19,439 nt of DNA from Actinomycetes bacterium. GTDB lineage: Bacteria; Actinomycetota; Acidimicrobiia; Acidimicrobiales; RAAP-2. This document shows, piece after piece, positions 13,360-19,256 of the stretch (positions within the stretch are counted from its first letter, which is position 1; each line of letters begins with the position of its first letter). The notes under the pieces were generated by a model. The model was not told where the DNA came from, ran no database searches, and saw only the letters and a program-made list of their open reading frames with translations. The stretch spans positions 1 through 19,439 of the forward strand of contig JAJXTB010000043.1 in assembly GCA_021784205.1 (NCBI GenBank), written 5' to 3'. The translations under genes were made by a program, and so were the position numbers.

Positions 13360-13917
13360 ATGAGTAGTGGATCGACCATGGTCGATCAGGGCGCCCCTGA
13401 TCTGGGTTCTCTGCGGCTGCGTGGACTTCTCACCCTGGTGACGGGGATCGTTCTCGTCGTTGCGGCCGCGTTCGCGCTCACCGCAGGCGTCGGGGCAATC
13501 TGGCACAAGGTGACGGCGACCCCGGCCGTCGCGGCGACGAGCGCGGCGGCGGCGCCCGCCAGCTCGAGTACGGCGTCGCTGAAGCTTTCGGTGAACCCGG
13601 CGCCGCTGGGCGGCGTCAAGGGACCCGACGGTCTGGTACACGACGCTTTTGTCCCGGGCGCTCTGACCATGACCGCCGGGACCAAGTACGACGTCACGGT
13701 CTATAACTACGACACCCAGTCGCACGCCTGGATGTTGCCGGAGCTCAACATCGACGTCATGGTGCCCGCTGGCAGCGCTTCCTCGCCGTCGGTGACCCAC
13801 TTCACCATCACCCCCAAGTCCGCGGGAACCTTCCAGTGGTTCTGCCCGCTGCCCTGTGACAAGTGGGGCATGGCGCACGACGGTTTCATGCGCGGCTACC
13901 TCACCGTCAAGTCGTAA
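13360..13917 (+). CDS. Membrane-anchored cupredoxin with CuA-like ligand set
   Basis: A 185-residue protein with one hydrophobic anchor (about 20-48), an Ala/Ser-rich linker, and a cupredoxin domain (about 75-185) placed outside the membrane. The ligand pattern resembles CuA of oxidase subunit II and nitrous oxide reductase: H122 in TQSHAWMLPEL, then C162 and C166 (FCPLPC), H173 and M177 (MAHDGFM). The spacing is C-x3-C-x6-H-x3-M rather than the usual C-x3-C-x3-H-x2-M, so the loop is four residues longer. It probably carries electrons; no oxidase subunit I is nearby. ATG at 13360 has GGGAGGAG upstream; the frame extends further 5' but with non-coding-looking sequence that overlaps the divergent gene. 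First gene of the operon, 49 bp before the next. Confidence 0.82.
   Translation: MSSGSTMVDQGAPDLGSLRLRGLLTLVTGIVLVVAAAFALTAGVGAIWHKVTATPAVAATSAAAAPASSSTASLKLSVNPAPLGGVKGPDGLVHDAFVPGALTMTAGTKYDVTVYNYDTQSHAWMLPELNIDVMVPAGSASSPSVTHFTITPKSAGTFQWFCPLPCDKWGMAHDGFMRGYLTVKS
13370..13387. repeat. Perfect 18-bp palindrome inside the start of the first cupredoxin gene
   Basis: GATCGACCATGGTCGATC is a perfect palindrome covering codons 4-10. Its centre is 44 bp from the centre of the upstream palindrome, close to four helical turns. The ribosome-binding site and start codon lie between the two. Confidence 0.55.
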
Positions 13918-13966
13918 GGCCCGTGACCCATCTCGTAATGAAGTACCGACAAATAGGGAGAATCAA

Positions 13967-14536
13967 ATGAAATTCAGGTCAATCAAGGTTGCGGTCGTCG
14001 TGCTCGCCACCGCACCCGTCTTGGCGGCCGGTGCCGTCAGCACCATGTCCGCCAGCGCGGCGACCCCCGGCCACGTCACCGAGGTGATGAAGATCCTGAC
14101 GACGGGCAAGCTCGCGGGCAGCGGCGAGCAGCCGCGAATCACGAACTCGTCGTGGACGGTGCACAAGGGACAGACCGTCACCGTGAAGATCATCAGCTTC
14201 GACGATGGCGCGGCGGCCCTGATGGGAAAGTACATGAAGTACACGATGGTCATGGGCACGAAGACGGGCAAGGAGTTAGTCGCCGGCAAGGCAGCCGGCA
14301 TGGTCTCGGACATCAACATCTCGCACACCTTCACCGTGGCCGGGCTGGGCTTTAACATGCCGATTCCCGTCGCCCCGACCGGCAAGTCGATCACCGTGGT
14401 GGCGACCTTTACGCCCAACAAGGTTGGCACCTTCACGTGGAACTGCTTCGCTCCGTGCGGTAGTGGTTCGACGGGGATGGCCGGCGCGATGAAGACCAAC
14501 AACTGGATGACCGGAAAGATCAAGGTCGTCGCGTGA
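13967..14536 (+). CDS. Secreted cupredoxin-like protein, paralogue A
   Basis: A 189-residue protein with a clear signal peptide (MKFRSIKVAVVVLATAPVLA, predicted cleavage near SASAA at 28-32) and a beta-rich cupredoxin-like domain. Potential copper ligands: H120 (ISHTFTV), C160 and C164 (NCFAPCGSG), M171 and M175. It lacks a histidine after the CxxxC, so a normal binuclear CuA site is doubtful; a mononuclear or Met-rich site is possible. Its mature part is about 65% identical (about 101 of 155 positions, no gaps, counted by hand) to the next gene's product. ATG at 13967 follows GGGAG; the longer frame upstream overlaps the previous gene and lacks the signal peptide. Its stop overlaps the next gene (GTGA). 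Confidence 0.8.
   Translation: MKFRSIKVAVVVLATAPVLAAGAVSTMSASAATPGHVTEVMKILTTGKLAGSGEQPRITNSSWTVHKGQTVTVKIISFDDGAAALMGKYMKYTMVMGTKTGKELVAGKAAGMVSDINISHTFTVAGLGFNMPIPVAPTGKSITVVATFTPNKVGTFTWNCFAPCGSGSTGMAGAMKTNNWMTGKIKVVA
14069..14109 (+). repeat. 41-bp direct repeat, copy 1
   Basis: This segment recurs at 14800-14840 with a single mismatch (G/C at a third codon position). It encodes GHVTEVMKILTTG and the next base pair in both paralogues and is the best-conserved DNA stretch of the tandem duplication. Confidence 0.8.
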
Positions 14537-15267
14537 GTCCTCGCCGAGCCACTGGCGCGAGCGGGTCGAGCCCTGGTGCCGACCCGCTCGTGCGGCTCGG
14601 CGCCGCCGACCCACTCGCACGACTTGGTCGTCTGAGCTGGCGTCGACCTGTTCGGGCCGCACGCAATAGCGCGGTGGTTGCGGTGTCGCTGGTCGCGATC
14701 CTGGTCGGCCTCGCGGTGACGGTCGCCCTCGTCGCGGGCATCGCGTCAGGGGTCGTTGGGCTAACTCGTTCAAGAACGCCGAGCGCGCCGGCCGTGCGCG
14801 GCCACGTCACCGAGGTCATGAAGATCCTGACGACGGGCAACCTGCCCGGCACCGGCAACCAACCGCAGTTCACCAATCCGCAGTGGACGGTGCACGTCAA
14901 CGAGCGCGTCACCGTCAAGATCGTCAACTTCGACGACGGGACGGCGCCACTGATGGGCGCCCAGATGATGTACGACAAGGTCGTCGGCTCGTCGACGGGA
15001 CAAGAGTTGGTCGCGGGACAGGCGCTGTCTTCGATTCCTGACACCAACGTCGCCCACACCTTCACCATCGTGGGACTTCCGTTCAACATGCCGATACCCG
15101 CCGCGCCCACGGGCAAGTCGGTGACCGTGGTCGCGTCGTTCGTGCCCACCAAGACCGGAACCTTTACGTGGCAGTGCTACGCGCCGTGCGGCGCCGGCAC
15201 CAACGGCATGGGCGGGGCGATGTCGACGATGAAGTGGATGGAAGGAAAGATCAAGGTGATTGCGTGA
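14533..15267 (+). CDS. Membrane-anchored cupredoxin-like protein, paralogue B
   Basis: A 244-residue protein. A basic cytoplasmic N-terminus with a short repeat (ADPLVRLG, ADPLARLG) precedes one membrane helix (about 47-77) and then a domain homologous without gaps to the previous protein from GHVTEVMKILTTG onward. Ligand candidates are kept: H175 (AHTFTI), C215 and C219 (QCYAPCGAG), M226 and M230. As in paralogue A, no histidine follows the CxxxC. The pair therefore differs mainly in location: one soluble and secreted, one tethered. The GTG at 14533 overlaps the upstream stop. An internal start nearer the helix cannot be excluded. Its TGA overlaps the next ATG by one base. Confidence 0.78.
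   Translation: MSPRRATGASGSSPGADPLVRLGAADPLARLGRLSWRRPVRAARNSAVVAVSLVAILVGLAVTVALVAGIASGVVGLTRSRTPSAPAVRGHVTEVMKILTTGNLPGTGNQPQFTNPQWTVHVNERVTVKIVNFDDGTAPLMGAQMMYDKVVGSSTGQELVAGQALSSIPDTNVAHTFTIVGLPFNMPIPAAPTGKSVTVVASFVPTKTGTFTWQCYAPCGAGTNGMGGAMSTMKWMEGKIKVIA
14800..14840 (+). repeat. 41-bp direct repeat, copy 2
   Basis: Second copy of the segment at 14069-14109, 731 bp downstream, with one mismatch. It marks a fairly recent tandem duplication or gene conversion between the two cupredoxin-like genes. Confidence 0.8.
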
Positions 15268-16106
15268 TGAGTGAATCCGACGGATCCCTCGCGACCAGCG
15301 AAAAGGCAAGCCACGAGAAGGTGACGATCGGCCGACGGGGCTTCTTGCGCGCGGCCGCAATCAGCGGCATCGGGCTCGGTGTCATGGGGGTGGTGGCCGA
15401 GACGGTCGCGGCCGCGACCCAGACCTCCACCACGACGCCCACCGGCCCCACGAAGCAGTGGTGCATGATCATCGACCTGCGGCTGTGCAATGGCTGCAAG
15501 CTCTGCACCACCGCGTGTCAGACCGCGCACTACCTGCACGAGGACCAGACGTGGATGAACGTCTACACCATGCAAAACGCAGCGGGCGAGGACTACTTCA
15601 TGCCGCGGCCCTGCATGATGTGTGAAGACCCCGCGTGCGTCCCGGTCTGTCCCGTGGGCGCCAACTTCCGCACTCCCGAGGGTTTGGTCCTCGTCGATCA
15701 GCACAAGTGCATCGGCACGCGCATCTGCATGAACGCGTGTCCCTACGACGCGCGCTACTTCAACTGGACGGACCCGGTCCCGGCTCCGCGCCAGCCCTTC
15801 GCCCAAGAGCCCGAGTGGCCCGTGCCCCAGGTGAAGGGCACCGTCGGCAAGTGCGTTGACTGCGCAGCGATGCTGCCCACGGGCCAGTTGCCCGAGTGCG
15901 TGGTGAACTGCCCGATGGGCGTCCTGTACTTCGGAGATCTCACCTCGGACGTGGCCGTGAATGGCATGGGCGCCACGGTGAAGATCTCGACGTTCCTCGC
16001 TGAGAACGACGCCGTCGTCTTCAAGGAAGAGTACGGCACGCACCCGCGGGTGTACTACATCCCCGGCCACGGCCAGGACCTGAACAACAACGCGAGCGCG
16101 TCCTAG
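15267..16106 (+). CDS. Tat-exported four-cluster iron-sulfur protein (ActB/PsrB/DmsB-like)
   Basis: A 279-residue protein. Residues 22-48 form a twin-arginine signal (IGRRGFLRAAAISGIGLG). Four cysteine clusters follow: C74, C77, C80, C84 (CNGCKLCTTAC); C116, C119, C124, C128 (CMMCEDPACVPVC); C148, T151, C154, C158 (CIGTRICMNACPY); C196, C199, C211, C215. The Thr in place of the second Cys of the third set is the pattern seen in ActB of alternative complex III, which has three [4Fe-4S] and one [3Fe-4S] cluster. The protein should form an electron wire outside the membrane, docked on the NrfD-type subunit encoded 16 bp downstream. No molybdopterin catalytic subunit is present. ATG at 15267 overlaps the previous stop (TGATG). 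Confidence 0.92.
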   Translation: MSESDGSLATSEKASHEKVTIGRRGFLRAAAISGIGLGVMGVVAETVAAATQTSTTTPTGPTKQWCMIIDLRLCNGCKLCTTACQTAHYLHEDQTWMNVYTMQNAAGEDYFMPRPCMMCEDPACVPVCPVGANFRTPEGLVLVDQHKCIGTRICMNACPYDARYFNWTDPVPAPRQPFAQEPEWPVPQVKGTVGKCVDCAAMLPTGQLPECVVNCPMGVLYFGDLTSDVAVNGMGATVKISTFLAENDAVVFKEEYGTHPRVYYIPGHGQDLNNNASAS

Positions 16107-16122
16107 CGCCAGGAGAGTATCG

Positions 16123-17523
16123 ATGACTGAAGTTCTCAACCCCCCCTCGCACACTACGGTGACGTCACCCGGTGCGGACCTGCGCGCCACCGCGATGCGA
16201 CCGGTGCTCGAGACTCCGAGCTGGTGGTGGCCCGCCGTGGCGATCCTCGGAGTTATCGTGGTGCTGGGCGTGGTCGCGTGGGTCTATCAGGTGGCGCACG
16301 GTCTGGGCGTCTCGGGATATAACGACGGCGCGTTTTGGGCGATCTACGAGGCGAACCTGGTCGCGTTCATCGGAGTGAGCTATGGCGGTGCCGTCGTCTC
16401 GGCGATCCTTCGACTGACCCACGCCGAGTGGCGCGCGCCGCTGACTCGCATCGCCGAAGCCACGGCTCTCGTGACCCTGCCAATTGGCATGGCATTCATC
16501 ATTCCGCACCTCGGTAATCCGAGCAAGGTCTGGGAGCTCGTCTGGCCGACGTACTGGAATCTCACGTCGCCGATTCTCTGGGACTTCTTCGCGGTCAGCA
16601 CGTACCTGCTCGCGACGGCCGTGTTCTTCTACTTGCCGCTGATTCCCGACGCGGTGATCGCGCTGGATCGCTTCGAGGACGAGACAGCGAGCAAGCGCGT
16701 GCGGGTGCGCAAGTCCCTCTACCGGATTCTCGTGGGACGCTACGCCAGCACGCCCGCCGAGAGGCGTCGGCTCAACGGTGCCATCGGGTTGATAGCGATC
16801 ATGATCATCCCCATGGCCGTGTCGGTGCATTCGGTGCTCTCCTTCGCGTTCGCCTCGTCATCGCGCGCCGGCTACATGGAGACAATTCTGCCGGTGTACT
16901 TCGTCGTCGCCGCGCTGTACTCGGGTGTGGCGTTGGTCGTTCTCACGGTCGCCGCGGCGCGCCGGCTCTTTCACCTCGAGGCCTACATCACCTCCCGGCA
17001 CTTCGTGCGTCTGGGCTTCGTGATGATCGCCTTCGGCGCCGCGTACCTGTATCTCACCTTCACCGAGTACCTCATCGACGGTTATTCCGGAACGACCGGC
17101 GCGTCGGCGTGGGTCTATCAGATCGTCGCGGGGCGCTACGCGATCCCGTTCTGGATCTACTTCTTCGCCGGTGGCGTGATCCCGCTGGTCATCATGGCCG
17201 TCCGTCGCCTGCGCACCACCAAGGGCGTCGTCGTCGCCTCGACCCTCGTGGTCCTGGCGCTGTGGATCAAGCGCCTGGTCATCGTGATCCCTCCCGCGAC
17301 GGAGCCGCTGGTCAACTCGCCGCTCAAGGGTTCCGGCGTCCTGGCGGCCAATTGGGGCACGTACCACTTCACGTGGGTGCCGATCTCTATCACCGTGGCC
17401 GCTACCGCAGCGATTCCTTTGCTGTTGCTCGTCGTGTTCCGATTCGTACCCATCTTGCCGATGGCCGAGATGGAAGAGATCAACGAGGCCGGCCACGAAG
17501 CGAACCTGGAGGCGAGCGTATGA
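16123..17523 (+). CDS. NrfD/ActC-type quinol-interacting integral membrane subunit
   Basis: A 466-residue protein with about ten hydrophobic helices. It resembles ActC of alternative complex III more than short NrfD/PsrC: IYEANLVAFIGVSYGGAVVS, FIIPHLGNPSKVW (H129), SPILWDFFAVSTY (D154), MAVSVHSVLSFAFASS (about 231-246), ILPVYFVVAALYSG, YITSRHFVRLG, LYLTFTEYLIDGYSG, WIKRLVIVIPP and, near the end, YHFTWVPISI and RFVPILPMAEMEEI all have counterparts in ActC. ActC binds menaquinol or a caldariella-type quinol at the outer face and passes electrons to the iron-sulfur subunit ActB. AGGAGAG lies six bases before the ATG. Its stop overlaps the next gene (ATGA). It is the membrane core of the proposed complex. 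Confidence 0.92.
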   Translation: MTEVLNPPSHTTVTSPGADLRATAMRPVLETPSWWWPAVAILGVIVVLGVVAWVYQVAHGLGVSGYNDGAFWAIYEANLVAFIGVSYGGAVVSAILRLTHAEWRAPLTRIAEATALVTLPIGMAFIIPHLGNPSKVWELVWPTYWNLTSPILWDFFAVSTYLLATAVFFYLPLIPDAVIALDRFEDETASKRVRVRKSLYRILVGRYASTPAERRRLNGAIGLIAIMIIPMAVSVHSVLSFAFASSSRAGYMETILPVYFVVAALYSGVALVVLTVAAARRLFHLEAYITSRHFVRLGFVMIAFGAAYLYLTFTEYLIDGYSGTTGASAWVYQIVAGRYAIPFWIYFFAGGVIPLVIMAVRRLRTTKGVVVASTLVVLALWIKRLVIVIPPATEPLVNSPLKGSGVLAANWGTYHFTWVPISITVAATAAIPLLLLVVFRFVPILPMAEMEEINEAGHEANLEASV

Positions 17524-18089
17524 CGACGCGACCGTGTCTGTTTCGAGTGCGAAGCGCATTCAGCGCTCTCGGTGGAGTCGTACTGTTCGTCGTGGCGGCC
17601 GCCGCGCTGCCCGCGGCCGCGGCGACGAACGCCACTCTCGCGCTGTCCTCGAGTGCCCCGTCGTCGGGAGCGGGTGTCCAACTCTCCGCCCGGGTCGAGG
17701 CCGTGGGCTCGGCCCCGTTGGTTGGAACTAGGGTCAATTTCTACGTTCACCTCGAGGAGTTCTCGGGGGCGCCCGAGCTGCTCGTCGGTTCGGCCAGCAC
17801 CAACGCGTCGGGCGTCGCGACGATTGTCTACCAGCCGACGTGGCCGGGCACCCAGCGATTCGCGGCGACGGCGACGGACACGACTGGAGCCGTGCTGGCC
17901 AGCGCGGCGCTGACGGTGACGGCTGCACAGACCGACCCCTTCGCGGGACCGGTGCAGAGCCTGCGGCCCGATGGTCTCATCGGCCGGTGGGTAGTGGTCG
18001 TACTGCTCGCCCTGGTAATCGGCGTGTGGATCACGTTGCTCGCTTTGGTCGTGCGCGTCCAGCAGGGTCCCGCTCCGATGACCCGTTGA
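17520..18089 (+). CDS. Small Ig-like-domain membrane protein coupled to the ActC-like gene
   Basis: A 189-residue protein with a signal peptide (about 11-35, ending AAAATNA), an extracytoplasmic beta-sandwich domain (about 38-134), and a C-terminal membrane helix (about 156-180) with a short basic tail. The domain resembles single bacterial Ig-like or fibronectin-like repeats: LSSSAPSSGAGVQLSARV, TRVNFYV, STNASGVATIVYQPT, GTQRFAATATD and TLTV-type last strand ALTVTAAQ. It has no cysteine in the domain and no metal motif. The ATGA overlap with the ActC-like gene argues for a subunit or assembly role in the same complex, for example as a docking scaffold for the cupredoxins. The function is not known. 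Confidence 0.78.
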   Translation: MTTRPCLFRVRSAFSALGGVVLFVVAAAALPAAAATNATLALSSSAPSSGAGVQLSARVEAVGSAPLVGTRVNFYVHLEEFSGAPELLVGSASTNASGVATIVYQPTWPGTQRFAATATDTTGAVLASAALTVTAAQTDPFAGPVQSLRPDGLIGRWVVVVLLALVIGVWITLLALVVRVQQGPAPMTR

Positions 18090-18103
18090 GGCCAGTACCT
18101 CCG

Positions 18104-18152
18104 CTCTGGCCGATCGCCTCCCGCATACCCCCTTGGGCGGCGATCGGCAGAG
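18104..18152 (+). terminator. Strong hairpin after the cupredoxin/ActBC-like operon
   Basis: GCCGATCGCC (18109-18118) pairs perfectly with GGCGATCGGC (18139-18148). Flanking CTCTG and AGAG extend the stem to about 14 bp with one bulge; the loop is 20 bases. It starts 15 bases after the last stop codon of the operon. The tail is not T-rich, as is common in high-GC actinobacteria, so termination is likely but not certain. Confidence 0.55.
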
Positions 18153-18234
18153 CATTCCTCTCGCGCCCGTCGACGTCGGATTCGTAGTCGTTAGCAAAGC
18201 TTGTTTGTGTCGCTGTCCGTAGTGGGCAGTCACC

Positions 18235-18495
18235 GTGCGCGAGCGAGCCTATGGCGGTGATGTCGGAAGTGTTTTCTTCGGACGTTGCGAATGCGCAGAA
18301 TTGTCACGAAAGAGTTATCGGCGGTTCGCCACGGAGCTACGCGGGCGCGGCTACGAGCTCGTGGTCAACGTCGGCGAGAACGAGATCATCGCTAAGGTGT
18401 TCACCGAGTCTCAACATGAAAAAGATAGCTCGCTGCGAGTGCGCATCGACGCCGAATCGAGTTTCGTCCTGGCTGACGCAAAGGGAGTTGATTGA
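18235..18495 (+). CDS. Small hypothetical protein preceding the COG4280-type gene
   Basis: Up to 86 residues from GTG 18235. I do not recognise it. The second half looks like an alternating beta structure (GYELVVNVGENEIIAKVFTE, SSLRVRIDAESSFVLADAKG) and uses GC-rich third positions like its neighbours. The first 20 or so codons do not, so the true start may be further in, for example TTG at 18298 (LSRKSYRRF). The best support is context: its TGA overlaps the TTG start of the next gene (TTGA), implying translational coupling. It has no membrane helix or signal peptide. Confidence 0.5.
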   Translation: MRERAYGGDVGSVFFGRCECAELSRKSYRRFATELRGRGYELVVNVGENEIIAKVFTESQHEKDSSLRVRIDAESSFVLADAKGVD

Positions 18496-19256
18496 ACGTG
18501 ATCGCAACAACGGTGACCTCGAGTGCGATCGTGCTCGTGGGCGCGGTCTTCCTCGCGTGCGCGGTGGAGATGGTCGAGGCCCTCACCATCGTGCTCGCGG
18601 TGGGCCACACCCGCGGCTGGCGCAGCGCCTTTGAGGGCACGGGCGTCGCCCTCGCGGCGCTCGCCGCCTTGGTCGCGGTGCTCGGCCCGGCGTTGGTGCA
18701 CGTGCCGCTGTCCGCGCTGCGCCTCGTGGTGGGCGGCGTGCTGCTGATCTTCGGGATGCAGTGGCTGCGCAAGGCGATCTTGCGCGCGAGTGGGCTCAAG
18801 GCGCTGCACGACGAGGACGAGATCTACCGCGAGACGGTGGCTGAGCTCGAGGCCGTCGCGACCCGGCCCGACCGCGACCGCATCGCCTTCGTGATGGCCT
18901 TCAAGGGCGTGTTCTTAGAGGGGCTCGAGGTCGTCGTCGCCGTCTTGACGCTGGGCACGTCCGCTCACCGTCTCGGCCTCGCCGCCGCCACAGCGGGCGT
19001 CGCCATCGTCCTCGTGGGCGTGGTCGGGGTCATCGTGGCCAAGCAGCTCTCGAGCGTGCCGGAGAACCTGATGAAGATGGGAGTGGGCGTCATGCTGGTG
19101 AGCTTTGGCACGTTCTGGACCGGCGAGGGTCTCAAGGTCTCCTGGCCAGGCAGCGACGCGTTCTTGCTCATCTTCGTGGTGTTTTACGCGATCGTGTGCG
19201 CGGCGACGATCTCGGTGCTGCGCAAGGCGTCGCCCTCGAACGTGGCGGTGGCCTGA
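18492..19256 (+). CDS. COG4280-type predicted membrane protein
   Basis: A 254-residue protein with about six or seven hydrophobic helices in two halves, separated by a charged cytoplasmic loop (about 92-135, LRKAILRASGLKALHDEDEI). Each half begins with a similar acidic helix: AVEMVEALTIVLAVG (about 24-38) and FLEGLEVVVAVLTLG (about 142-156). The whole matches the uncharacterised COG4280 family. The acidic pairs recall the GDT1/TMEM165 cation exchangers and the REGLE motif of Ftr1 iron permeases, so metal-ion transport is a reasonable guess, not a finding. The start is TTG 18492 overlapping the previous stop, or GTG 18498; AGGGAG lies upstream of both. Its TGA overlaps the next ATG by one base. 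Confidence 0.8.
   Translation: MNVIATTVTSSAIVLVGAVFLACAVEMVEALTIVLAVGHTRGWRSAFEGTGVALAALAALVAVLGPALVHVPLSALRLVVGGVLLIFGMQWLRKAILRASGLKALHDEDEIYRETVAELEAVATRPDRDRIAFVMAFKGVFLEGLEVVVAVLTLGTSAHRLGLAAATAGVAIVLVGVVGVIVAKQLSSVPENLMKMGVGVMLVSFGTFWTGEGLKVSWPGSDAFLLIFVVFYAIVCAATISVLRKASPSNVAVA

Noticed and set aside
15267..17523. Assigning the iron-sulfur and NrfD-type genes to polysulfide, tetrathionate or DMSO reductase
   Set aside because: No molybdopterin catalytic subunit is present, the third cluster has the ActB-type Thr, and the membrane subunit has the longer ActC-like pattern.
18090..18234. Possible tRNA or small RNA gene in the gap after the Ig-like gene
   Set aside because: No cloverleaf or TΨC-like sequence could be found. 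The only structure is the hairpin interpreted as a terminator.
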